Below, piece by piece: positions 37,601-48,141 of a stretch of DNA of 64,000 bases. The position numbers and the translations under genes were made by a program. The notes under the pieces are model-generated. The model did not search any database. It saw only the letters and a program-made list of their open reading frames with translations, and was not told the DNA's origin. How positions within the stretch are numbered: the stretch's first letter is position 1; each line of letters opens with the position of its first letter. Where the stretch lies: the NCBI RefSeq assembly GCF_040436345.1, contig NC_133223.1:20716613-20780612 (forward strand). The letters are read 5' to 3'. The stretch is from Pagrus major (lineage: Eukaryota; Chordata; Actinopteri; Spariformes; Sparidae).

Positions 37601-37780
37601 ACTTTACAGGGAACTTTTAGGACCAAAACTTTGTGTTGTGAATTTGAAATTTACCAGCTGGAATGCTAGCTAACATTAGCTAGCCGCTACAGAATAATGG
37701 AGTTAATTCTGGAAAATACCGACCGGTGTTCTTTCTTTGGTGAAAGCGGAGTCGTCCAGGTTGATGTTAAACCTCTTCAT
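34634..37780 (-). CDS. ercc1: DNA excision repair protein ERCC-1 (9 coding exons, 339 aa)
   Basis: Minus-strand coding exons: 37780-37724, 37532-37155, 36904-36801, 36598-36499, 35699-35623, 35360-35261, 35034-34963, 34853-34785 and 34696-34634. They total 1020 nt (339 aa plus TGA); human ERCC1 is 297 aa, and the extra length is in the low-complexity N-terminus coded by exon 2. The conserved core begins at [20 protein letters not shown], followed by [20 protein letters not shown]. This is the XPF-nuclease-like central domain, which lacks the catalytic GDxnERK signature as expected of ERCC1. The C-terminal tandem helix-hairpin-helix domain includes LLSTFSSVEGI and [18 protein letters not shown] and mediates XPF binding. 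The heterodimer with XPF cuts 5' of lesions in nucleotide-excision repair and acts in crosslink repair. The first donor (CCG, then GTCGGT) is weak but is the only one that keeps the frame. Confidence 0.95.
36340..36405. repeat. Short dispersed repeat, copy A (ERCC1 intron)
   Basis: The words ACAATTTAGATCAGACTTAG and AAAATGGATCAACAGC, then CTCTCAGGG, recur at 38482-38533 upstream of ERCC1 with a few substitutions (ACAATTTAGAACAGACTCAG; GATCAACAGCCTTGCC). Both copies have the same orientation. They look like two pieces of one interspersed repeat, otherwise unidentified. Confidence 0.5.
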
Positions 37781-38159
37781 GTTTTTAAAACAGATGAAGA
37801 CTTCTCAAAAAACACATGCCACTGACTAGATAGACTTATTTAACCAGCTCACCCTCTCGCACACTGACAGGTTTAGCTACAGCAACAACATTAAGACTTC
37901 CGATCCGAATCCTTCAAAATAAAAGCACGGTTACCACACTATCAACTGAGTAGCAAGGTTAAATTATTAAATCACACATCTCTCTGATGTCTGACTTCAT
38001 TCATGCTGAAAAAACAACACAGAGTATGAAATTCAGGCTAAACTTAACATTTTGCTGATGATGTATGAGCAGTTTTTGTCTAGTGGCCAGTTAAAGAAAA
38101 AACAAAACAAAACAAAACAAAAAGCCCAAAGAAGATGAAAATTAAGCTTGATGGGGGGG

Positions 38160-38295
38160 AATAAGTCAAAATTACTAGATAAAAGTCATAATTATGAGCT
38201 AAAAATCATAAATATGAGATCAAAAGTTACATTATGAAATATATAGAGGTTGAAATTATGAGATAAAAGTCATAATTATAGGAGATAAAAAGTCC
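38160..38295. repeat. Degenerate minisatellite of about 20-bp words
   Basis: Repeated variants of GATAAAAGTCATAATTATGA follow one another (38178, 38200, 38225, 38255, 38275) with indels. It is an AT-rich simple repeat of a type common in fish intergenic DNA. Confidence 0.6.
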
Positions 38296-38481
38296 ACATT
38301 CACACTGATCTGCTAAAGATGCTGTACTCTGTACTTAGAAGTTAAAATATTTAAATTTATTCAGTTCAATTAAGGGAACTTGGGATTCTACTACTATGGA
38401 AGCCTTAAAGGCTGGTAAAAGAAACATTATCCTGTCAAAACACGCTTTCACCTGTTATTAAGTCAAACACACGAGAGAGGA

Positions 38482-38533
38482 AACAATTTAGAACAGACTC
38501 AGAAAATGGATCAACAGCCTTGCCTCTCAGGGC
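38482..38533. repeat. Short dispersed repeat, copy B
   Basis: This is the counterpart of the copy at 36340-36405, sharing ACAATTTAGA, CAGACT, AGAAAATGGATCAACAGC and CTCTCAGGG in the same order. Confidence 0.5.
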
Positions 38534-39132
38534 AACACCTTGATGAGCGTGTACTTTTTAAGGCAATTGTGGTCTAATATGCAGCTTACTCAAGTGTGAT
38601 GTGTAAACTTGAAACCTAGAATGGACTCTTCGGAAACATATTATACTTCGAAATTAAAGATATCCGGTTTTCTCAATAAGGGAGAAAGAGTGGGTGAAAT
38701 TTTAAATCAGACACATTTCTTTTCAAAGTAGGATATTAAAACGTGTCTGGAGTGCTTTAAGTGTTCAAGGTAACTGGACATGACAACTGAGTACCAAAAT
38801 CACAGTGCTTTAAAAAGATAGTTGCTGCCAAACACATCTCTTCAAGCTAAAACAAGAATAACACATTTTGTCCTGATGTTTCTGAATAAAAGCACTAAAT
38901 ACTGCTTGCACATCACACTTCACTTTCCACACCAAAGTCAATAATCACTAAATTTGAAAGGTTTGCAACGTCAATCTAAACTCGTGGTCTTCCTAAATTT
39001 AGGATGCATTTTCTCTCATAAAAATCAAATCAGATGTTTGTTCCTGCTAAAAAAAAACCCCAATTTATATATTTGCTGCTTGATGTTTCAGCAAAATCTA
39101 TAAACAGGTTTTTTAAATTGTATTTATTCATT

Positions 39133-39170
39133 TAGCTGGTTAGTTAGCTGGTTAGTTAGCTGGTTAGTCA
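39133..39170. repeat. Octanucleotide tract (TTAGCTGG/TTAGTTAGCTGG)
   Basis: Four nearly perfect TTAGCTGG units are separated by TTAG, just upstream of the SON-like first exon. It is a short unstable-looking simple repeat. Confidence 0.6.
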
Positions 39171-39199
39171 GTTAATTTGCTACGCTTGCTACCATGGAG

Positions 39200-39403
39200 C
39201 GTTGAGTTGCCTAGGAAACAGTGACGCCGCCATTCAAACCGCGAAGCATGGCATGTTGGGATACCTTTTCTCATCATGGCGGATCAGACAGTTGGCTAAT
39301 GTGAACGGCTAGCATATTCAGCGATTATTTGTTTTCACACATTGCAGGACTGCAGCCAGCTGGCTTTTTCTACACGGGGACTGCAGCCGCCGGACAGAAA
39401 CTT
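39200..39403 (+). promoter_or_regulatory. Promoter and non-coding first exon of the SON-like gene
   Basis: A relatively GC-rich region contains a YY1-like CATCATGGCGG (39272-39282) and a pyrimidine-rich CCTTTTCTC just before it. A clear splice donor (AACTTG, then GTAAATAT) follows the GGACTGCAGCCGCCGGACAG stretch and ends the exon at about 39404. The next exon, at 42551, has a matching acceptor and the start codon. The exact transcription start is not visible. Confidence 0.5.
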
Positions 39404-40778
39404 GGTAAATATATGCTACATAATCTACAGCTGTGATCAGCGAATGAACTTACTTTGTTGGAACAAGTGGCAGCTAGCTTAAATGTCCTAGCAAACTAGC
39501 TAAGAGCGTGCTAAGATAGCTAGCGGCAATGTCCGAGCTGGGGAACGAGTTGGCAGTAGATCGGCGCCTAGGCCGCGGCGTGCAGGCAGCATGTGTGTCT
39601 CTTCCGGCGTATACGTTGTCCAAATGGTAGGCATGCACAAGGATTTAAGTTTGGAGGAATAATCGTTTTGTTAAAATCTCAGTCATTGTTGAACTTAAGC
39701 TATTGTTAGCTAACCTAGCTTCAGTGATGTGTGAATGAATGTTACCGCTAGCTACGGTACTGCAGGGCCTACAGTTATTAGCGTTATCTAACGTGTTGAT
39801 GAACTGTCTGTTGCTGCTTTAAACTTTGTTCTCTTTGTGGTTCTAGTATACGTGCAGCTTTGATCTATGTGTGAATAATTGCGTTGTTGTGCAACATAAC
39901 ACAACGACACAGTGTATCGGTAACAGATGGGCTATCGTGATGTTAGCTAACGCTATTTGAAATCTAAAATAACATGTTGGCAACGGCACCTCTGCTGGCT
40001 AGCTTTAGCATCAACCGAAGCGGCAATGTACACCAACTAGGTAGAGGTTTTGGCTTCAAAACCTCTTATTTTAGTATCTTTGTTTTCGTATGCATTAATA
40101 TTGCTTTTTGTATGTCAGTTGTTTCTGCAAATAAGCATGTGCGTTATTTGAGTAAACTGTGTAAGATTGTGGCTTCATTGCCAATGTTTGTGAGTGGCGG
40201 TGCTTCCCACATGTTATATACAATATGAATGGTGGCACGGCTAATGCTGGCTCTATTAAAGCTTTATGCTTGTAGGAAAAGTCCGTTCTTCAGTCAAGCG
40301 CAAAGTTTGGCCTACATTCTCATTTTTTAAAACCTTTTTCTAAAAAATAATCAAATCATATTTGTATGCACAGGATAGGCTTAAGGACCAACAATAAATC
40401 AAATATTTTCTCAATAAGGTGCCTTTGAGGGATCTGTAGCTCAGTTTTGAATGAGGTGTTTAAGTACAAATGTTTTAACTTTGGGATGGTTGTTACCTTC
40501 TACATGTAGATATTTACATACTGTGTTTGGTTAGTGTTCCAGGCTCACTGTAGTCTTAGATGCTGCTTTTGTTGACCTTGGAGTCTGGTTGTTTGCGTGC
40601 TGGTAAACCAAGTGAAAAGTGTGTTTAAAGACCGTGAAAACAAAAGCAGAATTACTCAGTTATCCGCCCAGCGAGCTTGTCAGATTTCGATCTTTGTGTT
40701 GAGACATACTGTACTTTTGTATTCAGAGATGAGCTTTCTTTGTCTGCCAGCCAAACCATCTATTTGACCAGAAGATTT

Positions 40779-41437
40779 AGACCACATTTACACATAGCCG
40801 GGTATTTACAGAAATGAATATATATCCCCCTCCGTTTTCAAAAATAATAATGAACCTGCATAAATATGCCGTCGAGCGCATCATAACTATGCCAAACATG
40901 TAGGCAGCAGTGTAACGAGAACAGTAAAGCCATGCAAGCCAATCAGAATCCTCAAAATCAACAACAACAACGAATAACACGAGCGACTTCCAAAACCGGC
41001 GACGGCGACTTCGGCAGGCAATGTACCTACGTCTTGGGAGTGAAAGCTGTAGAAAAACTGACCTCCGTGCACTTCTTCGCCTCTGCTCCTCGATATAGTA
41101 GAGCAGTTGTGTTTGCAAATGCAAACAGGCCAAAAGCGTTTGCACAAACGTAAAAATGAGCACTACCTTAACAGCATCCATGATCAGCAAGCAAACAAAC
41201 TGTAAACATAGGACGCTCACATGGCGTGATGCATTTTTAGTCGCATAATGTGACGTTTGAGTACCTAAAACTCTGTTTGACCCAGTACACACACAAACAC
41301 AAAAACGGCGTTTTCAGAAATCTCCACTTTGGCCGGAGTTTTTAGAAATGATCGTTTTCCGTGATAAAACCTCTGTAAATGAAAGGCCAAACCGCATGAA
41401 AATATATGCGTTTTCCCTCCGTGTAAACGGGGTCTTA
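40779..41437. mobile_element. TIR element (MITE-type) in intron 1 of the SON-like gene
   Basis: The left end AGACCACATTTACAC and the right end GTGTAAACGGGGTCTT are inverted copies (the right end reads AAGACCCCGTTTACAC on the other strand). The interior has subterminal CCCTCCGTTTTCAAAAA on the left and GTTTTCCCTCC on the right. The ~655-bp body has a 73-codon frame on the plus strand and longer ones on the minus strand, but none with recognisable transposase features, so a non-autonomous DNA transposon is likely. Target-site duplications could not be defined with confidence. Confidence 0.65.
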
Positions 41438-42630
41438 AGTTCCCATGATTCGACTATAGCACGTGGCAGAAAAATGAAATATCACATATGCCAGAAGGTA
41501 TTCTGCTCCTATCAGTATTTATCACAGTACCTGTGTAGGATGGAGTGGGATCCAGACCAGGTTTGTTAGGGGCACAATGGGGAGGGAGTAGACCGATAAT
41601 ACCAAGTTTTATTCAACATTTATTTTTAGTATATATTTTGTTCTGCACATCATGTCAGTACAAATCAGAAACGGATCAGTACCAATCTTGTTTTTTTTTC
41701 TTTTCTAGCCTTCAGTGTTGTGTTTAATAACAGGAGGGGCATAAACAGCACTCAAAGACAGCAGACTTGCAATAAATCCTACTTTCATGAAGTTTGTAAT
41801 GCTCAGATTTTTTCAAACTGTTGTAGAAAGGTATTGATTCAGCGCCATGTACATTTTGGAGGCTGTAGTTTGTGTTACTGTTGCTTATACTGAGAGGTGC
41901 CTCTGATATTTTGTGCACCACATTTATAAATACTAGTTGGCAGCATGACTATCGAGCTATTTTCCTCCTGACCAAAGGGGAACCAATTTTAGAAAGTTCC
42001 TCTGTACCCATCCAAACATCATTTGGGATAATGTTAAAAGGTTCCTCCAGTATTGGGAAACAGCTCAGCTTTGTTTTCCATTACAATATGGTGGCAAGTT
42101 AAAACACCTGTGAGCGTGTGTGTATGTTTGTGAGGTTTCTTACAAAGCAATGTATTTCTCCTTAATGTTGCTTTAAACAACAGTGTTCAGCTTGCTCTTG
42201 GTGTTTGCCGTTCTTCGCATCAGTTTTGTTGTATTGATACTTTGATGTTGTGATGATTTAATTCATGAATCTATTAAGGAGAACCTTAAAAGAAAGCTGT
42301 AAATGTCTCATTCTCTCATCAGTTGTACGTGACAACACATTCTTGAGCCAGACTGGTGAATGTGATGATACAGCACTTGAGCCAATCCACTGGCTATTTG
42401 CAGCCGTGCTACAGAGCTGGGCCACGGCAGTGGCTATCCGGCAAGGCTATCCCAATGCTCTGAGGCTGTAGTGGAAATGCATTTTATTGCGGCTTGGCGT
42501 GGCGACTGTTGGTGCTGTATTCTTTGTTGTTTAAGTTACAATACCTTTCTTTCTCTTGTCAGTGTTGAGTGAGAGAGCAGCACACCAGTGAAGTTAAGAG
42601 GCCCTTTACAAAACCAGGGGCACCAGCACA

Positions 42631-45600
42631 ATGGAATGTGCAGTGGATATTCCCTCAGGTGAGTGATAAATAGGACACAAAGAGGTCTCTCATTACATTT
42701 CCAACCTTTTTTTATTAATTTTATTATACTGATGTTTTACCACAGATTAAAGTTTGAGCCTCTATATCAGAAAAGTACATGGTTGTCCTGAAACTATTTA
42801 AAACATGAAAGTTGCATCCAACCACGTTCATAAATATTAGGAAATAATGTAACAGTATAGTTGCTCATGACTTGGTATATTATTGATATTACATGTGATT
42901 GGAAAAAGCTGCATGATATCAAATGCTGCATTGTCAACTTGAAAGGCTAACCGAGCTATGCCAAATTTCCCTTAGCCATACATCACTTTACTCTTTGTGT
43001 ACCTTGAACAGTTTAGACATGATTTTTGGGAACAGTGCACAGTAAATTGAAGCTTTGATTTTCTCCAGCACCCCATGATCCTCTAAGCGATAAGTGTGAA
43101 TAGCTAATGGAAAAGAACGGACTAATCAATCAACTCCAGAAATGACTTGCTCCAGGTTTTGTACATGTAATGGATTTGTCTGTATGTAAATGAATACTTA
43201 TCTAATCTGAAATATTGGCTGCCGGGTACAGGTGAGGATGAGGCACCTGAGAAAGATGACATAAATGCCAAGGAAGAGAATGAGCCACCCCACAAGAAAA
43301 ACAAGAAGCACAGAAAACACAAGAGCAAGAAGAAGAAGAGGAAGAGGAAGGGGGAAAAGGAGAGCAGTTCAGAATCAGGTGCTGAGTCGGATGTAGAGCC
43401 ACCGCCTCCACCGAGACCTGTTCGGACCACCAGAGCCAGGTAAGAAGTACTACAATTTAAATTGAAATGAGCTGTGTAAACTAAGTGTATTGTTGTCTGA
43501 GACCTGATAGATGTATTCTATCAACGTCATAGACAAAGACAAACAAAAAGCAGAGAATGAGTCTCTGTAATCTTGGTGGGATTTATGGCAATTGATTTAC
43601 ATACAGAAAAGTAAATGTAGTGTAGAATATGCGGTGTAGGAAGCATCTGGGCATCAAGACAAATGTAGAAGTCCATGTTGTGGTCTAGAATATGGTGTGA
43701 AATCCAAATATGTACAGAGATTTGTCTGAGAAAAGCCACCATTCCCAGTTTGTGCTTTCCTAAATAAGATTTTCTGCCTTATCCAAACTGAAAAAGTGAC
43801 CTACTTGAGTTTTGCTTGTGTTAGGATCTTAAGTTTTATATATTTACAGAGAAAAATTATAATTTATGTGAACACTTTTCTTTGTGCTTAAATTGTGTTT
43901 GTAGTGCCAGACTGGCAGCAGCTGCAGGAGCTGGAGACCATGTCGGGTTAAAGGAAGAAAGCAAAAGGGATGTAATTACAGGTAGGAGATCCTCAGACAA
44001 AAACCCAATTTATCTTTCATTTGAAAGCAAAGGTTTAATTCCCCTGGTGATTTTTAATAAATCATCTCTTCACCTCTCAGATCGTGGGGACACGGAAGCC
44101 GATGCAAAATCCAAAAAACACAAAAGACACGCTGCCAAGAAGAAGAAAAAGAAAAAGAAGAAAGATGAAAAGCAGGAAAAGAAATCCCCATCTCGCTCCC
44201 CATCTGAAAGCAGCTCAGCTTCAGGTTCTGAATCTGAAGGTGAAGGAGGTAAAGGGGCTGGTGATGCCAAATACTCTCCAGCTGCAGCGTCTGATCTGCA
44301 AGAACCAGTGTCCAAACTGGTTCCAAAAAGCAAACGAGGGGAGGAGAAAGGGGTTCCTAACCTTATACAGAAACCTGAATTGCTTGGAGTGAAGAAAGAG
44401 GAGATATCAGATATGGATGTGTCCCCGTCTGGAGGGAAGGGCAGCAACACCAATGGATCAGAAAAAGATATGAGTATGCCCTCTGCAGGCCAGGATATAA
44501 TAACACAGACGGCAACAGTTTCTGTTAAAACAGAAGGTAGTCATGCTGATGGTGCATTCAGCCATGCCCAGGTACTCCCTGACATCATTCCTAAACAGGA
44601 TGGTGCTACCCCAAGAGATGACCCAGGCCTGAAAGACCAGGCCAATTCAGTTCAGATGGCAAAGGTCAAGGAACGTGATTCTTCCAGGTCTAGGTCTCCT
44701 TCCCCCTCCAGGGACGTAGTAATTAAGAGGTCTGGGTCAAGTCATAGTCTGTCACCAACAGCGAGTCCTGGTCGACAGCAGTCTGATGTTCAAACAGCCG
44801 CACCAGCAATGAAAGAGGGGTCAAGAGCCCTTTCCAGGTCAACGTCAAAGGGAAAACGTTCTACAACTCCTTTAAAGAGTCGGCAGCTGTCCCGCTCCCT
44901 TTCCCGCTCTCAGTCCCCTAAACCTAGGAGGAAGTCACTCTCCACATCCCCAAAGTCACCCAAGAGAGCTAGCTGCCAGTCCCGGTCTACCTCTCGCTCA
45001 CTCACCCCCAAGAAAAAAGTGTCAAAGCCTCCAAAGAAATCCAAGTCTCCTAAACGTCGGAGGAGTTCATCGTCTGTTTCCCCAAAGCGACAAAGAAGCT
45101 CCCACTCTCCTAAAAGAAAGGTGTCACGGTCCCCTAAACGCAGTGGCCGCAGGTCCCCGTCTCTATCTCGGTCTCCCAGGAGAAGTCGAAGGTCAGAGTC
45201 GCGTCCCCGTGGAGGCACAAGGCGCTCTAGGACCCGCTCACCTAGACGAGGTGGCAGGCATTCACGGTCACGCTCAATCAATAGAAACCGTCGCTCCCAC
45301 TCAAGATCCCGACGCCCTGTTCGTCGCTCCAGATCGCGGTCACCTGCCAGGCGTACAGGAGGCAGGCGCTCCAGGAGTCGATCCATGTCTCGACGTAGGA
45401 GGTCACCCCCACCCAGATCCCGCCGGTCACGCTCCCGGTCAATCCGTAGAAGCAGGCGAACTCGATCACGTTCCATTGTAGTCCTTAAGCGCAACCGTCG
45501 CTCCAGAACCAGGAGTCCCCGCAAACGGACCAAATCCAGGACCCCTCCGTCACGACGGCGGTCTACATCACGATCACCAGTCAGAAGGCGATCTCGGTCC

Positions 45601-48141
45601 CCTGCCAGGAGAAATCGTTCTCCACCAAAGTCGGGAAAACGCTCCAAATCCCGTTCGTTGTCTCGAAGGCGTCGGTCAAAGACACTCTCACCACTACCTG
45701 GCAAGAGGAGGTCCAAATCTCCTAAGAGGAAAGGAAGAAGGTCAAAGTCTAAATCTGTCTCTGCGGGCTTGAACAGATCCAGGTCCAGGTCTGAGTCCAG
45801 TGATGCGCGGTCTGAGAGCTCCTCTCCAGCCAGATCCACATCTCCCTCTCCTGTCAAAGAGAAGAAGCCTTCCCCTCCTAAGGCAGAGCAAACAGCTGGT
45901 GTGAAGGCGGCTGCAGAAGGTGGAGGACTGTCAGCTACAACAGGTCAGACCTTTTTCATTTATTCAGGCAAACTACAGTAACCCAAATTGTTTTAATTCC
46001 TAAAGTTGCTGTATCTAATCAGTTACCAAGAAATTAGCAAAACTCGACTTTCAATTCTCTCTTTTCTAACTGGTAATTGTAAGTTGTGTCACTGTTGCCC
46101 TGAAATTACCTGTCTTTATGCCTTGTCATTTAACTTGTACCATGCAGGTGGGTGGAAACCCGTGCCCTCAGCAGCTGCCCCCAGCCCCCCTGCTGGAAGC
46201 TCCTCAGAGAAGTTGCAGGCTCCCAAAAACGATAAGGAACAGGGGGAGCGTGCCAGCTCATCCAATGAACGAGAGGTTTCCAGGTCCCGGTCTGGCTCCA
46301 GAGAACCTGGCACTAGCCCGGAAAGGTCAGATTGTTCGGAAGGCTCAGATGAAGAAGAGGATTCTTCCTCTCCTGTTAAAACCCTCCTCAAGCTCCTCAG
46401 CCCCACAGTGGAGAAGTCAAAGTCACGCTCACCTCCAGATCGCAGGAAACTTTCGCGCTCAACTTCATCGCCTCGACGATCTACATCCAAGTCTGCATCC
46501 AGAAAGAAGCAGTCAAGGTGTGTTGTGTGTCTGATCTGTGTCCTTAAGAGCTTTGAATTTACTTAAATGATTATAGACCTCATGAAACAGGGACTTCAAA
46601 CTCATCAAATTGCTAGACCCAGTGCTCGCATTGTGCTGCACTAGAAGTGATATAAAAACGTCAGTCAGTATTGTATTATTATTTTGCATATATTTTAATT
46701 ATTCATCAAGTATTTCATTCACCTTTCCCCAGGTCCAAGTCTCCAGTGAGGAAAAGAGAGTCTGTCTCTCCATCAGAAAGAAAGAAGCGACGGTCTAAAT
46801 CTTGGAGTCCTGCCCGACGGCGGAGGTCACGCTCCCCCGCACGGCGTAAGCCATCCAAGTCGCGGACCAGAACCCGTCGGTCCAAGTCCCGCTCTCCAGC
46901 CCGCAAGAGGCGATCCCGTTCACCCAATGCCCGTGGGAGGAGGAGGTCCAAGTCCACAGACAGAAGCAAGCGATCCAAGAGCCGCTCCACAGGCCGGAGG
47001 AAAAGGTCCAGGTCAGGAGATAGAAGCAGGCGATCAAGGTCTCGTTCTTCTGATCGCAGACGCAGGTCTAGATCAAGGGGTCGAGGAAGGCGGCCTGCGT
47101 TTCGCAGCCGTTCGTTTGATAGACGGGACAGGTGGAAAAGGGAACCTAGCCACTCTCCAGTTCTCATTCTACGTAAACAGCGGCGCTCAGGTTCACGGAC
47201 ACGACGCAGCAACAGCAAGACTCCGCCACGGCTCACTGAACTGGGTAAAACATTTTGATCGTAACTAGTGACAATCGCACCTAAAGACAACATTTGCATT
47301 TGTGATGTTACATTAAAGAACATATAATTTTTTTGATTATTTCTCAATTTTATGCTTTATTTCCCCTCTCTTCTCCTTGATGTTGCATTAACCCTCCCTC
47401 TGCCTCTGTCCTTTCTTTCCGTCAGATAAGGACCAGTTACTGGAGATAGCCAAAGCTAATGCTGCTGCCATGTGTGCTAAGGCGGGGGTGCCCATTCCTG
47501 AGAGTCTTCGACCGAAAGCCATCCTCCAGCTCCCTCTACCCACTCCATCTCCTGCACCCCTCTCCTTACCTCTACCTTTACCTCTCCCAATGGGCATGGG
47601 GATGCCCAACATGCCGAATATGCCCAACATGGGTCCAATGGGGTTACCCAATATTCCAGGAATGCCCAGCATGTCAAACATCACAATGAGTGCCGCTATG
47701 GCCAGTATGACAGCAGCTACTATGACAGCTGCTTTGACCAACATGGGTGCCCTGGCTGCCATGCCTCCCCTTGCCCCACTTCCTACCATCACTAACAAGC
47801 CTCCCCCGTGCCTCGCCCCTCCAACGCCAACCCTTAACCTGGACCACATCGAGGAAGCAAAGCGGAAGGTCACTCAGCAAGCTAACATTCACACCATCAA
47901 GGAGCTTACTGAGGTAAACTGGGGGGTTGGAGGGGTGATAATACAAATAATGTACATGTTTGCATGATGAATGTTTCAGTGCAAGTGATGTGGTTGTGTT
48001 TTTCAGGGTGAGCACAGCTGTGCCAACTCAAAGTAACTGATTTTTTTTTTCTCTGTGTTTTTGTAGAAGTGTAAGATGATCGCAAATAGCAAGGAGGAGA
48101 TGGCCATTGCTAAACCCCATGTCTCAGATGATGAAAGCTAA
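42631..48141 (+). CDS. SON-related RS-rich nuclear protein (8 coding exons, 1206 aa)
   Basis: Coding exons: 42631-42658, 43232-43439, 43905-43981, 44081-45943, 46148-46517, 46733-47244, 47426-47913 and 48067-48141. The total is 3621 nt with all phases matching and a TAA at 48139. The N-terminus is acidic and lysine-rich (KKHRKHKSKKKKRKRK, residues about 35-50). Exon 4 codes a second poly-Lys block, an acidic/Ser middle, and then a long RS domain of RSRS, RRSRS and SPKR words (about residues 350-700). More RS follows in exons 5-6. Exon 7 begins DKDQLLEIAKANAAAMCAKA and the last exon begins KCKMIANSKEE; both motifs closely match SON. The protein then stops at HVSDDES. SON's G-patch and dsRNA-binding domains are missing. 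RSRP1 has a weaker version of the first motif. A role in nuclear speckles and splicing is inferred. Whether this is a SON paralogue or a short form of SON is open. Confidence 0.85.
47590..47780 (+). repeat. Met/Pro/Asn/Ala-rich low-complexity tract in SON-like exon 7
   Basis: In frame this region reads as short words MGMPNMPNMPNM, MPSMSN, then AMASMTAATMTAAL, with Met about every third or fourth residue. It separates the conserved DKDQLLEIAKANAAA segment from the EEAKRKVTQQ-KELTE segment. Human SON has a shorter Pro-rich linker here. It may be a fish-specific expansion. Confidence 0.6.

Larger units (their letters stand above)
37781..39180. other. ERCC1 upstream region with simple and dispersed repeats
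   Basis: This 1.4-kb stretch separates the start of ERCC1 from the first exon of the divergent SON-like gene. It contains an (AAAAC)n tract at 38097-38127, a degenerate array of words like ATAAAAGTCATAATTATGAG at 38160-38295, and the dispersed repeat at 38482-38533. An imperfect ETS-like CTTCCGATCCG lies near 37896. No coding sequence is seen. Confidence 0.45.

Noticed and set aside
37720-37724. Alternative ERCC1 exon 1 donor (GGTCG then GTATTT)
   Set aside because: The consensus is slightly better, but it shifts the frame of exon 2 into an early stop, whereas CCG/GTCGGT keeps the PKSHFQSSS frame leading to the conserved core.
42265-42471. 68-codon plus-strand frame upstream of the SON-like start exon
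   Set aside because: Looks moderately peptide-like but has no donor in frame with the next exon and no recognised homology. At most it is untranslated or chance sequence.
44910-45857. Long minus-strand open frame (315 aa, Asp/Arg/Leu-rich)
   Set aside because: It is the antisense shadow of the RS-domain codons (TCN/CGN complement gives few stops). There is no start context, no splice support and no domain.
46715-47347. Minus-strand 210-aa open frame
   Set aside because: Antisense shadow of the RS-rich exon at 46733-47244, same composition bias.
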